Shown here: in pieces, positions 34,258 to 46,400 of the stretch | Numbering within the stretch: the first letter of the stretch is position 1 | Layout of the letters: each line of letters begins with the position of its first letter | Source: Paragonimus westermani | Taxonomy: Eukaryota > Platyhelminthes > Trematoda > Plagiorchiida > Troglotrematidae | Reading direction: 5' to 3' | Assembly: GCA_008508345.1 (NCBI GenBank) | Contig: QNGE01002978.1 | Location: 1 to 64,000 of the forward strand | Length of the DNA: 64,000 bases | Position numbers and translations under genes: made by a program | The notes under the pieces: model-generated | The model's input: the letters and a program-made list of their open reading frames with translations, nothing else | The model's database searches: none | What the model was told of the DNA's origin: nothing

Positions 34258-37200
34258 CTGTGGAAACAAGACAATGTCAATGACACCAGTGTTCTGAGAA
34301 ATAAATATTGGAAAACCAGTGGCAACAAATGTCAACGATTTTCTCAACAATTCTAATAGTTTGTTGATTTTAAAATTAGGCCCATCACACTTTGTTACTT
34401 AGGTTTGGTGGTTTAGGTAGTCAGTTAACTCCTTCCTTATCTAGTGGCCATGTGTCCAAAATGAGCGACTTAACGGGACTTCGTGGGAGCGACGTGACAG
34501 TGAGCAAGTTGATGCAGTAAGTACTGTTTCACTTGGTAGTTTTCTTCTATGGTACTAATGTGGCTGAGCATTGTACTGCGAAGTGCAACTGTGTATCAAA
34601 GAGGGTCCGGCTAAGGAATGGGGATGGTATCGATGCAGTTGATCAGCCTATAGGCTACGCAAAGACGTCAGCTTATACTGCCTGACTATTCTTTTCGGCA
34701 GAGGTATGCTCACGTAATCTAAGGTCCAACCTTAGAGAGAAGAAGTGAACGGAAGTTGATTTTGACTGACGTTCAGTACAGGGTGTTGAAGTCAGCCAAA
34801 ACAGATATTAACGCAGTTTGGAGCAACGAGCAGTAAATACAACAGCCAACGCTTACTGTAGAGTTACCTCTCTAATGGTCATTCAGTCGCGTTGGTCGAG
34901 ATAAGCTCCATATAAGCCCGACATTCTCTGAGATAGCTTGAGTGAATCAAACAGACCAATATGAGATAAACATTTTGGCTTGCTTAACGAGTGATCCGGT
35001 CACATTAATCGCGATTTGTGGGATCCACTTTAAGTGATCGTGGTTGATGTGACTGGCTGTTCCTTCATCTAAATACACCATTTACCAGACGTTTTCCATA
35101 ATGGTTATATTTATTCATGTTTTAGCGACCTTTTTCACGTATGGAAAAGTGTAGATATCCGAAAAAATTACAGAAACCTACGATAAACAAGTAAATGAGA
35201 ATGCCGGTAGTTCAGTCAATTGCACGCCGACGATGTATTAGTTCGTCGGCTTTACATGAAATAGTGTTGTTTTGAACCAAGTAGCAGCAACGGATTGTGG
35301 GTAAAATTTGTTCTGTATTCTAACGTATCCAACACGTAATTGGGGCCTTGGTTTCGGTGTTTTACCTAATGTGGTCCGTAGTTCATACTTAGCGGATCAT
35401 CCGTAGATCACAAACGCGAGGCCAACATGGACGCCAATGATTCCACAATTCAATCAAGTTACTCTATTCTAGATAATCTAGCATGTGCCCCAAAAGCTTA
35501 TGTGTTTTCAGCATAATCACGAAATAATCTGTAAAGTATAATTATATACAATGGAAGGTACGCTATGCAAACAGACAGAGCGAGATTTTATATGCACATA
35601 GTGATGAATCTTCCTATTGATTTCTGGTGTGTCTGGAAGATCACCCGCCAGAGTGAGCACATCCATATCACATACGAGATTTGAGCGTCTGGTTATTCTC
35701 GGAAAGATAAATCATGTGATGGTGAGAGAGTAATTGCTGAACCGCGTTGCTTCTGATTTGCCATTACTATGATTTATGCGTCTTTCTTCTCCTTCAAACA
35801 GCTGAGGTCAAGTTATCAGATCACGTGCAAAAATACTTCAGTTTAAGTCATGGTAGTTATTACTTGGAAAATTTCACAGGGCACACAGTAAGCCAGCCTC
35901 AGGAATTCAGATCAGCGATGTAAACTACGTAAATCGACATCATGAATGCTCAAAGTAATTATTGTGTTGGAAAGCCTGTTTTGCTTATTTAGTATTTTAA
36001 AGGTAACTGAAATTACAACCAAAATTTTAGGGTTTACCCCAATCGATAACAATGCTAAGGGTTTTGATCACAAACTCTCTGTGTGAGAAGCAATTAGTTT
36101 TATGGAAAATTCTGTTGGCTTTCTGTTCATCGACTTCAACGATGGCTTCAGTCACACAGTTGTAAGTGTAAGGTTTCCCGTGTCCGTCAACTTATTTCTG
36201 CTCGTCCCGTGCTTTATGGTGAAGTAGAGCGAGGAAACTTACCAGTCGGTTTCAATTTACTCAATGCTGCCAGATCAGTTAGAAGGCAGATGGTAGACAC
36301 TGTTTGTCTGAATGGATTGAGAAAGTACTTAGTTGGCAATGGAATATAGCTAACAAATCACGGGATACCTTCGTTAAAAACCATGACTGGTGGAGAAAGT
36401 GGGTGTGTGAATTGCAAAAATAGAATTCTAGTTTAATAACTTACGAAAATTTTGAAGGTTTAATAGCGTGCACAGCCCTCATAAACTCATCTTTGGAAAT
36501 TATACCGTCCTTGTTCGCGTCAAATTGTTTGATAAATTCCTGTTAGTTTGAGAGGAATAAAAAAGTAACTTATTCTTTTTCGGTACACGGTTTCATACAA
36601 GTCTGAAAACGGGTCGATTTATAATTTCTAACTACAGAACAAAGGTGTTCAGTAGAACATTCAAGAAGTCATACTGAGGCAGAAACATTAGGCCTCGATA
36701 TCTTTCTTCCTGTACGTACCATTGTGTGTACCATTAACTGTACTCCGACATTAACCCTAGTCGCTGGTCTTAAAAGAACCTAGTAGACCATTGCACCAAC
36801 AGGATTATATTCACTGAGATTGAACTACCACATTTTAACATTCGTCCATTTTTCCCTTTAAGTACTGTCTGGTTGCCCAGTGAGATGACAGTGATTAGCC
36901 AGTTAGTTCAAGTTGACACCCATTCCGTTAGGAATTTTCAAGTTGAAATCGAGAGTTTCTTCAACTTGTTGATTGATGTGTCAATTGCCTGACAGGGAGT
37001 GTGGAAATGATATCGCCTGAAAACCACTTGTGTTTGATTGCATCTTCGGCGTTTGGAAAGAATGTTCAGCCGGAAAGTTGTGGGAAAAAGCGATAGAATT
37101 AAACTATAAGAAAATATGGCTGAACGTTTAGATATGATAAATCCGCCGTGCCCAGTATAAAGTCCACACTGCACTGATCCACGTGATAACCATAAGACAA

Positions 37201-40200
37201 TATGGGCCGGGTTTTCACTTCCAGATGTAGCCAGCTCCTCAACGAACAAAACTTCAGTTTATCACTTGTTTTGGAAGTGGTTTGGTCACAAACCGACGTG
37301 TATGCAAATCCTACGATCAAGTACCAGTGTACATTACGCTTATTGTGATGAATGTTCATCGTCAGAAGGGACGGGAATAATTCCATGACTCACAGCAATG
37401 CTCAGATGCTATAAGACTATGAGGATAAGTACGTCCTAATGAGTAAACAAAAAATTGGAAAATGGAGTTCAACCGCTAAAACATTCATGTGATCAACAGT
37501 AATTAGGACCAAAATCTCCGTATCGTTTGGAAAAGTCAACGAACTGCAAGTGGAATTAGGCTGTTGCCTACAATGACGTTTCCCTGCGGTTTCCACTGTT
37601 GCTCGTAATTACCTTCGCTCATCTCATGAAAAATTGAGCCAAACGACGATACATTGCATGTCATAGGGCCTGCTTATTCACTATCTTCTTGAAGTGTTAG
37701 TAACCGAATATTTAAATCGTGAAGATAACAACCCCCACATGCACCAGCCAACCTGTTAGCGATTAATTTCACTTTCCAAAATTAAGTCGTGATCTGTCCA
37801 ACTTTTATCTTAGGTCAGTCGTCTGCGGTACAGGTATAAAGTACAGAGCATGACAAACGACCACTTAGCGTTCTTAATATAAGACCTAACCAACTATGCC
37901 TGCTCACAATTCAAGATTGCTGAAGCGAACTCTACTAGCATTTAATATCAAGTGTCTGTTTTCTAGTACAGTAGCTAAGATCCCAATGGTGCCACCCGAT
38001 GCGGGTGGACAAGCGCGAACAGTAATGGTCAAATAAGCCCAGAGGTCTCAGTTCTACTCTGGGCAGCCAGATTTCACAGCCGTAAATTAACATGGCCTTC
38101 ATAACAAACTTGCCGACTAGGTGTCAGAAAGATTAACCTTGATACAGGTACCTTTGATTTTTGAACCCCACTAAATTTGGAGGTGTGGGCTTTCGATTAA
38201 TTTCCTACACTTCCGGAGCGGCTTATGAAACCCCCGCAAATTTATTATCTAATATTCAATGTACATAAAGAAAAAATTTTTATAAGAGAATTTTTCTTCT
38301 TGAGATTTCAAGAGGCATTTTGGAAAGTTTGGAAAGGAAAAGTTATTACTTCACGTATCCTGTGCTGCTTGAAAGTTGTTCTTCAACCGTACCCTTTTGT
38401 CACAGTAACCAAGACCATTCGACCCTCCTTCGGGTACAGAGTGTAAGCCAACATTTCCTAAATATCGTTGACGATCTCCCACGATTTCATCTATGTTGAA
38501 ACCAGAGAGAAACCGTGAAATTGTACGACATTGATGTACAGCATTTTTCAGCTGGAAATGTTACACAGACCACCGTAATCTCCATCTTCAAGTGAGGTGT
38601 AAAAATCAGGTGCCAGTTTCATGCCCATACTTTGTTTAAGTAAGTCTAAATTCCTTAGTCTATTAGATCGAATGCACCTTCGTGGTGGAAGAGAATAGTA
38701 AATTTTGACCAACGGTTCCTCTAAGATTACTTCGGAACTTGTCAAATTGCACCACACTGTTATCAATGACCAACATCGCGTCCCTTGGTTTATGCCTCCT
38801 AAGCTACGCTGAACTGAAGGAATACACTGAGCAGCCAAACCCTAGTTGTGACTGTGAGCAAACTAACTCACCTACTCATCACATAAGAACCCGTGAACCC
38901 CAGTGAGAATAATCATTCAGTGAAACAAACACAGAATGACATTCTTACCGGCCTGCATCAACTGAATTTAAAACCTCCGCTAACTGCCGTTGAAAATTGC
39001 CGGCCTGATGTCATCTGATCAAGTAGTCATATTGCTACCGGTAGCCAGACTGTAAACATTAACGTTAGTTTTGTTATAACGCTGTAAATCTGCTGACCAT
39101 GACACACTTGTACATGCTTGTGGCAGTACCACGTTTGAAACGGAGCACAAGTTAAATCGGACATCAGTGTTCTGCCTGCAATCTGACCTTTTGGAATCGT
39201 TATGCATAATTGTGTCATCTCTCTCGCTGATAGTTGCACTGTGAAATACATGTCCCGGATCAGTGGTGAAGATTATTCTAAAAGTTTCTCTCGAGGAGAT
39301 CTGATAGTCTGAGCATTGCTCGAGAACAGATGTTTTCATACGGTACTTTCCTGGTCAACACGGTTGCCTTGTAGAAGTGTTTTAAATTTGAATCTCACTC
39401 CTGACAAGATGACGCACAATTAAAAAGCTCCAACATGACTGAGTCAGAGTATGGTTTTTCTTTCCGATAGCCGTTGCATGAAAATCTATGGAAATGCCAA
39501 AACTGAGACTAGTTTTCTTCGTTATTTGGTCCTGACTAGCCGATATACCACGCCACCATCCACTTCTGTCTGTCTTTCCAATATTTTTCGGTCACTTAAG
39601 GTAGATAACTTTTAAAATCGCCACTTATGTGTAAGTGGCAATTAGCTTCAGGCAAAAGACGTCGTCCCAAAATGTATCCTGCTGTCGACTGTGATAATAA
39701 CTCGATAATGAAAAGTGTTGAAGACGTGCTTTTTCATGATTAGTCGTGGCACAGCCTGTCAACTGAATGACCTATACCCTACTGCTGAAGGAGCTCTGGG
39801 CAGTTGATGTGAGTGTGGCCGTTGTATTGTCGAAAGCACCCATTTTATCCTGACAGCTTAACTGAGGTTTACTGCCAGTTTCTGACACAATGTGAAGGCG
39901 CTGTCAGTTCGATATGTAGCTTACCGTTGTGAATGATGACATCTTGACTGAGGTATGTTTTGACCTTCGAATTTCCTTGATTTCGAAAGATAACAGCATG
40001 CGTGTACTCGTTTGAGAGTGAGCACTCTCAGAGCACTCAAAATAACCCACAACTAGTTATCGAATGGCAGAAACTGGAAGCCAAGTAAAGAGAAGTGAAA
40101 TTCACCGACAAAGTACTTGATAGATGAACTACATCTATCCGTGACAGAAATTACCAACTGGAAGTGTGAGTTGGCAGAGGCATGAGAGCTAACTTGGAGA

Positions 40201-41783
40201 GGACAGTGGAAGTAGGGGCAGTAGTTGGATTCTCTTACTTATTCGCTTTGATGGATGCAAATGACTGGACGACCTTGTATATATTAATAGGCGTCTAATT
40301 TGTTATGTAAGTAGTGTGTGGCGTAAACGACATCAAAAAAGCCTGACCTGTTTCCGGCCGGAGCCCCTAGCTCAATATATTCTACCATGAAATGGCGAGT
40401 AGGCAGCAACGTACTAGAATTCACATTGCTGTTTGTTGGAGAGGAAGGACTGAATTTATCTCAGTTCTCAACCCGAAGATCCAGAGGAATGTAATTAATC
40501 ATTAGCTTCCATGGCGACATGATTCGGCCAGTGGGTTCAATATGCCGTTCAATTAGGTTTATTGAGTCAGACTGAAACAGCCATCAGACTTCTTATTACG
40601 AAGAATACAGTGAAGGTGGAAATCATCACTGCAGCAAGCATGGGCGTGATACAGCCGTCAATTGCTAGGTTGGTGTATGTACCATTTATTAAACAGTACA
40701 AGAATCCTCCAGGATAGATAGCCAATTTGATTTGGTGTTGAGAAGATTGGTAGATATGAAAATTCAGTATTACGCATGTTACTTTTAGTTACAAGTTTGC
40801 GCATTGGTGTTATATGATTTTTGACCCCGAGGAAGAGAGGTATTATTCGATCAACTGTGGCACAAATGTAGTACATAATATGAACAACCCAGTGAGCTGG
40901 TCAGTATGAATGAAAAAACCCGGACATTTTCTTACATGTAACCGACAAAGTGATTATGATAACTGGGTTCATTCACATCTAAGTAGACCACCAAAGAAGC
41001 ATGTGATTTACTCATTAACACATACGTTTTTTCTATGCTAACAATACTGTTACACACAAATTCTTACTTGTCATCATAGCTTAATTGCTCTCCGAACAAT
41101 TTTGAACGATTAGATTACTAGGTGAACTGGTTATATTTGTTAATGCAATAAGACAAACTAGAGTTTATTCAGCACATTGATTAATACATCAAGCAAATCA
41201 CGTTTCAAGATCATAGAGAAAGCATATAAGGGTACATCTGAGCTACCAATCTGAGCTACACTTAGAGTCAGCTGGTATCTTACTGGGATTGTAACGATTA
41301 TATTTAATCTTATTTTACCAATTGATCAGAATCTTACTCTGGTTTATTTTTAATCGCTGTCATGTATGTGTTTATTGTCGAGCCTTATGTTAGCTGTTTA
41401 ATTTATCTGAGACGTATTGACCATTCTTCTGTTTGTAAACCATTACCAATCACTGGTGAGTAGCACGAAGTGTGGTTTACATGTAGATTAAATATCGCCT
41501 ACAATTGGCTACAGTTGTTATATTCCCATAGACTTTCGGTCTCTTTAGAAATGGTCCGACTGGATATTCTATGGGAATTCAACGGCAGCATTTAATTGTA
41601 GGTGATGTTCAATCTATATATTATCCAATCAGTGCCAATGACACCAACGATACCAACCTCAGCATATTGTTCTTTAAAACCAAAAGCAACCAAAAACTCC
41701 GCAATCTCTTTCTTTTCCAGTTTGCCATTACGGTTTTTGTCTAGTGAGTCGAAATTCTGCTCCAAAATCTTCACATGCGCCAT
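34050..41783 (-). CDS. EF-B: four-EF-hand calcium-binding protein, 3 exons, 142 aa
   Basis: Three-exon gene on the minus strand: 41783-41658, 36539-36445 and 34257-34050; introns are 5118 and 2187 bp. The product is 142 residues without signal peptide. Loops are at residues 15-26 (DKNRNGKLEKKE), 49-60 (DANKDGIISKDE), 86-97 (DKDHSGSISCKE) and 122-133 (DKNKDKQLDYEE). All four keep the acidic or Asn/Ser ligands and a final Glu; loop 4 has K where G is usual at position 6. Expected to bind Ca2+ in the cytosol as a sensor or buffer. The C-terminal half (hands 3 and 4) has the look of the 8-kDa fluke calcium-binding proteins, but here it is part of a longer four-hand protein. Exon lengths (126, 95, 208) and phases match those of EF-A exactly, so the two genes arose by duplication and now converge tail to tail. 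Confidence 0.88.
34258..36444 (-). other. Intron 2 of EF-B
   Basis: 2187 bp. On the opposite (+) strand, 34461-34516 could be a start exon, since an ATG opens 18 codons that end at a strong CA|GTAAGT donor. No downstream partner exon was found, so it is not called as a gene. Nothing else is recognised. Confidence 0.5.
36445..36539 (-). CDS. EF-B exon 2 (EF-hand 2)
   Basis: A 95-nt exon between acceptor CTAACAG and donor TTTTC|GTAAGT. It is entered in phase 0 and left in phase 2 and codes EFIKQFDANKDGIISKDEF followed by MRAVHAIKPSKF. The loop is canonical. The two trailing bases TC join T of exon 3 to give Ser74. Confidence 0.9.
36540..41657 (-). other. Intron 1 of EF-B
   Basis: 5118 bp. It has a few open frames of 70-106 codons (36938-37249, 38548-38838, 39019-39339) with no family resemblance. 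A segment at about 41440-41585 resembles one at 56262-56400 and may be an old dispersed repeat. Confidence 0.5.
41658..41783 (-). CDS. EF-B exon 1 (EF-hand 1)
   Basis: Codes MAHVKILEQNFDSLDKNRNG... to ...FKEQYAE (42 residues), ending in phase 0 at GAG|GTTGGT. The loop DKNRNGKLEKKE is canonical. The open frame runs on past the donor as GIVGVIGTDW; this is taken as intron because the paralogue stops at the same residue. Confidence 0.88.
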
Positions 41784-42074
41784 CAGTCGAGCTGAAATTA
41801 CCGAGCGACAAAAAAATAACCAGGTGATGTAATCAGGTTAACTTCGGTTCATAACTCTATGGTTTAGTGGGTGCACTCCAGAGAAAGTCAGTCTAATTTG
41901 TTTAAAAATATGCACATACATATATAAACAATGAAAAGATGAACGATTTGTTCCTACTCCATACGTCACATTCTACAGAAAAGATTCTTAGTAGGATTTC
42001 TGTGTAACACTTGGAGGGTTTAGTGTGGGCGATATGCTGTTGGACACCGCTCCGAACCAGATGAAAACACGGAA
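41784..42074. other. Immediate upstream region of EF-B
   Basis: The 5' UTR and promoter of the minus-strand EF-hand gene should lie here, but no core motif stands out. The hammerhead SINE begins at 42075, less than 300 bp from the start codon. Confidence 0.4.
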
Positions 42075-42157
42075 TATTTTCAAGTTGAACATCATGCACA
42101 TTTGATCGCAGCGTTCGCATTCAGATAGACTTTCCAGCCAGCCTCTTTTGAAAACAA

Positions 42158-42202
42158 GCACTAGACTCGAGTTTCACTCCCATTAGAGCCCGTCAGTAGT
42201 GC
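42158..42202 (-). ncRNA. Hammerhead-ribozyme-like core in SINE copy 4
   Basis: Read on the minus strand: GCACTA (stem I), CTGACGG (CUGANGA box with its last base changed), stem II GCTC/GGGAGT around a TAAT loop, GAAA, a very short stem III hairpin ACTCGAGT, the cleavage triplet GTC, and TAGTGC closing stem I. The order and spacing fit a hammerhead with a minimal stem III, as known from Penelope-like elements and schistosome repeats. The A-to-G change in the core box makes activity of this copy doubtful; an almost identical layout in two other copies supports the assignment. Confidence 0.7.
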
Positions 42203-42211
42203 ATATCCTTG

Positions 42212-42283
42212 CCACGGCCGGGATTTGAACTCCGGACATTCCAATCATGAGGCAACCGTGTTAACCACTGCACCATTGACCTC
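42212..42283 (-). other. tRNA-like promoter head of SINE copy 4
   Basis: On the minus strand GAGGTCAATGGTGCAGTGG, ACACGGTTGCCTCATG and GGAGTTCAAATCCCGG give A-box and B-box matches at tRNA spacing, and CCGG/CCGG pairs around the B box like a T arm. It is a tRNA-derived head rather than a functional tRNA gene, because the acceptor ends do not pair well. Confidence 0.6.
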
Positions 42284-42329
42284 ACATTCGGCACGACCGA
42301 ATTATCAAATCTGAACGCTCAACAACTCT

Positions 42330-42438
42330 CGCTTGTGATCAATGATCAGGTTGCCCGATCGTCTCGAGAGGAGACACAGTAACTGTCCTGTTAACTCCAA
42401 TCGATAACCCCGCGATTAGAACTTCCGAGACAGGTCGA
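42330..42438 (+). repeat. Short palindrome, left arm (109 bp)
   Basis: Inverted copy of 42549-42657 with about 110 bp between; paired coordinates add to 84987. The arms contain TTGCCCGATCGTCTCGAG and AACTCCAATCGATAACCC and differ at only a few positions. SINE 3'-tail pieces lie in the spacer and at the outer right edge, so it probably formed by inverted duplication around SINE ends. Confidence 0.9.
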
Positions 42439-42456
42439 TATAACTGAACTCATCGA

Positions 42457-42508
42457 AACTGCAAGGTCAACTTGAAAATAAAGCAAATCCTCGACTACTC
42501 ATTAGTAA
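42457..42508 (+). mobile_element. SINE 3'-tail fragment in palindrome spacer
   Basis: GGTCAACTTGAAAATAAAGC, AAATCCTCGACTACTC and ATTAGTAATC match the tail of the plus-strand SINE copy at 6218-6262. Only the last 50 bp of the element are present. Confidence 0.55.
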
Positions 42509-42548
42509 TCTAAAATATCGCCTTGCAGGTTTAATGAAATTAGAGATT

Positions 42549-42657
42549 TCGACCTGTCTTGGAAGTCCTAATCGCGGGGTTATCGATTGGAGTTAACAGG
42601 ACAGTTACTGTGTCTCCTCTCGAGACGATCGGGCAACCTGATCATTGATCACAAGCG
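42549..42657 (-). repeat. Short palindrome, right arm (109 bp)
   Basis: Reverse complement of 42330-42438. It runs straight into a plus-strand SINE tail (CGATCAAATGTGCATGATG) that mirrors the tail of the minus-strand SINE at 42075. Confidence 0.9.
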
Positions 42658-42721
42658 AACGCTGCGATCAAATGTGCATGATGTTCAACTTGAAAATAAA
42701 CTGAATCCTCGACTACTAATC
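42658..42721 (+). mobile_element. SINE 3'-tail fragment after palindrome
   Basis: ACGCTGCGATCAAATGTGC, TGTTCAACTTGAAAATAAAC and ATCCTCGACTACTAATCC repeat the 3' part of the hammerhead SINE in plus orientation. The head and ribozyme core are absent. Confidence 0.6.
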
Positions 42722-43462
42722 CATAACCTTACTTATAACCAGGTTATTAAGACACAAGTGTCTGTATTGAACAATATTTCCGACAGCTAACTGAAGCGGA
42801 ATCTAGGCCCATATATGTTGTGGGAATAATGTGCTGCAAACCGTTGCTTGCTACGACCACGAACACAACTACTGTTGTCAGTAATTAGGAGAAAACAGAG
42901 TAACTACTTCGTTCCCCACGCAGTGCAAAATTTTTAACATAGTTGCTGGTACAGCCATATAGGGAGGACAGATTCCTCTCCGGCTGCTAAAGTTAGCTGA
43001 TGAACTCTGAAATATTTAGGTACCCAAATAGATGTCCTGACAATAGCAGCTACCGTAAAAATAAATTTCGTGTTTCATTGTAGAGCATACACTCAGGAGA
43101 GACCAGTAGGCGAGCAACCCCACCCTATTCGGGGTCTCAATAAGTGTACATATATATATATAAAGTAATGCGTTCTACGCTTTGCTGATGTCTTGGCAAC
43201 CGAAAACATTAATTCTGCCTCAAGTGTTTAACGTCAGATCGTGACAATGCTTGAGTACGATTCAGTTTTCTGAGTTTTCATTTTCGTTATCTGGAAGTCT
43301 TCCGAATTGTAACTTTTAGTTTGTAAGTTTCAGAGAACATCCCATCAGAAGGCAAGGATCCATATCCTTGTTCTTATTAGAAATTTACATTGTGTACCTG
43401 TTTAGGCGAACGAAGCTACAACCTTGCATTTTTCTTTGTAATACACGAGTTCAGCACACCAA

Positions 43463-46400
43463 ATGAGTGAACATACGACTGAGTCAGATAATTCCGTTGG
43501 TAAGTTTGTATCAGCCAAACTGGATAATTACTGAGCGTTCCAAATCATCTTGACTTAAATATTGTATGTTCTGCTTGATTATACCCTATGTTATCAAAAT
43601 ACAAAATGAGTCTACAGTTTAAGGAATACTGTGTGCGAACTAATCAGTCGGAGTCTAAAAAACGTACTCACTGCTTACATTTGGGCCTCTCATTCCCCTG
43701 AAACACAATTAACGACTTGGTCAAGATGGAGAATTCGCCTCTTTGTTGAGACATTTCATCTACAGTGATTGACACATCCTTAACAGATTAATGGAAAAGT
43801 TTGATTATTACACGACTTCGTGAGTGTAAATGGAACTCATCAGATCCCGGTAATTACCCTCCGGTTATAACTTTTTTCATTTTTTGTGTGTCACCAATGA
43901 AAACAATGGCTACCTGGTTTTATTACACCTTGTGAATTAGAAACTGCAAAGTAAGTGAGGTGTTATGAACTGAAAATGTCAATATCCAATTAGTACTTCT
44001 GCCACAAACTAGCAATAGTGAAGAATATACGTACAACCTCCCGCTTGAGCTGAGTGGTGACAGCAAGACCCAACCTACCAAGAGAATGAGCAAGTTCATT
44101 TAGCTTATAAGTCGATAATATGCACTTATCACATTCCATTGGGACTTTTCAAAACCAAGCAGTTTATCTACAGTATACGGTTTATCACTGGCATCCACAT
44201 ATTGGCTACGCTTTGAAGTTACTTCGGTCATAATTTGTGCTCTATAACGCATCAGCACAGTGATCGATACGACAGCTGACGCCATGTTACCTTAATGATT
44301 CCCTTCTTTTAGTTGAAGCTTCTGGTAAAATCAACATACTGTGCAATTGCATGAGTTTCGAAGATTTCGGGTTAGTAATTTTGCGCGTTAAGGTATACCA
44401 GAGAGAGAAAGTTACATGGGAACTTTTTGAAACCTAAGGTCACTGTGCATAAGTTCTGTGGGTTGTTGTGCGCTGAGAACATTAACTTCCAGGCCTAGGT
44501 CATGGTTTTTAATAGATGAATAACGCTAATCAGAGGAAGACGAGATTTCGACGACATCACGCTCTGGACTTCATGTACATGTCGTTCTCCTGCACTCTCA
44601 AATTGAAGGAACCGTCGTAACTTGAACGTTATCGTTACGCGTCAGCTGGGAAAGTGCCATACGGTCCACTAAAATACTGACTTCCCACAATGAAAAATAA
44701 AAGGCCATGCGACTTGTTTTTGCCTAATCTTTTTTACTTCCAATGAGGTGCTTTTATATGAAGATTTACTTTTCAGTACGCAGCGGTCAGTTTGAGTGTC
44801 ACTGTGGCGGTTAGGCGTGAGACTGTGGAACGAAGCTATCTCATACACGCACAAACCATCAGTAACAATTCCAGGTATCAACAACAAAAGTATGTAAGGT
44901 CTCGTCGGCTACTGGAATGGCAAACGAATGTTATTCCTTGGTCCAAAATATCAGAAGTCCACGTTTATTGAATCTCCCAGAGAAGAATGTCTCTGTAAAC
45001 AACTACTCATAGACCTAACCCCTAAAATTTGCACCTACCTTCAATATAAGTCTGCACATATTTTTCCCTCGCTACTAGTTTTACTTACAAGCCAATTTAT
45101 TACATTTGGCGCTGAACACTAACATACCACCTATTTTTCGTCTAGTACGATGAGGAGTGACTGAGCTAGAGGCGGTCCCACTAATGATGAAGTGAAGAGA
45201 TAGCTGAATTTTTCAGAGGGGGCACTAAAGCTATTTTTTCATCTCAAACTATTCCATGCTAACCAAATGCATCTTCATGTTTCAGGGTGTAAGACAGTCG
45301 CAAAGAATAATGTCGACTTCCGTCTTACGCTTAACTAATGCCTAATGACTTATTTATCCCATATTCTCTTGAAGTAAGTGTTTATTTTCATTTTATTCCG
45401 CAGAATGTTTGGATTCCAAGATCCTAATTGAAGCAACCGTTGTTCAAATTGGCTAAATTAGGTGCTGAATACAGCCAACTATGGGTATGCGAACCATTTT
45501 AAAACTCAGGACCAAAAGTCAAAGACCAGCCCTGATAACTGGACTTAAATTTGAGTCAAAGTTGTTCGGAGAAATAAGCTATCTACATCACCCAACGAGT
45601 GGCCTTCTAGTAACATGATAATATTGCTGTCCGATAGCTAACTTGGCTTATTAGATTTAATATCTTGTGACAGAACACTACGTCTTGCTGAAACCGTTGT
45701 CATCCAATGGCTGCAACCAATCTTGTGGAATCAGCACCGTTGTTTTATAGGGCTGTCGCTTTTGTGGTAGCGAAATTGATTGTGAAGATGACATTGCCTC
45801 TACATGTGTTGGTCACTTAGGAAGATTCGATAGGGTAATAAAACATTCTTGAAATGATGAGGCCGCAAAGTCAGCTTAAATTCTTCTTAATTCAAGTGTT
45901 TATCAATAAAGTAGCTTTTGGTTAGTTGAGTTCACTTTGAACACTGAGTTGCGAAATAGGTCTATTTCAAAATTAATTAGACAAGAATAACCGGAAGTAC
46001 GGTATGGTTCAGTTACATTTTATGTGAAATAAAAACTACCAAATTGTAATCGTTAATGGCTAACATTAATTCTAACACGCTTTGACATATACTCGTCAAC
46101 ATACTGTTAATCGGTTTATCTAGGATCAACACATAAGTAGGGGACACTATACACATTTAGAGCAAAGTGAGAAGTCAGGGATCACTAACTACGGACAAAC
46201 AAATAGTATCATCGTTAGACGTTTGAAGCGGTTCATGTTTTGCTGATTGTGAGAACTCACCGAACCTGGACATATTGATTATTACTGAGTTTGTAACTGA
46301 GCGGTGCAATAAAAGACACAGTAAGTTCTAACTATAGACTGTTATCCACCACACGTGAGCTAAAGCGTTTCTTGACTATTGTGGCATACCCCATGTTTGC

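Larger units (their letters stand above)
42075..42305 (-). mobile_element. Hammerhead SINE copy 4, best preserved
   Basis: On the minus strand: a tRNA-like head (42283-42212), the hammerhead-like core (42202-42158), then the body and a 3' end reading GATCAAATGTGCATGATG. The head has an A-box-like TGGTGCAGTGG and a B-box-like GAGTTCAAATCCC, so RNA polymerase III promotion is likely. No protein is encoded; the element would rely on a LINE or Penelope-type enzyme for movement. A trematode precedent is the hammerhead-bearing Sm-alpha family of schistosomes; I do not claim sequence identity with it. Confidence 0.75.

Noticed and set aside
39019..39339. 106-codon minus frame as an exon
   Set aside because: No splice borders or domain; a second minus frame (39027-39251) overlaps it.
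44100..44285. 61-codon minus frame starting MASAVVSITVLMRYR as a gene
   Set aside because: Protein-like start, but no family match, no clear upstream or downstream exons, and it overlaps an intron of another weak candidate.
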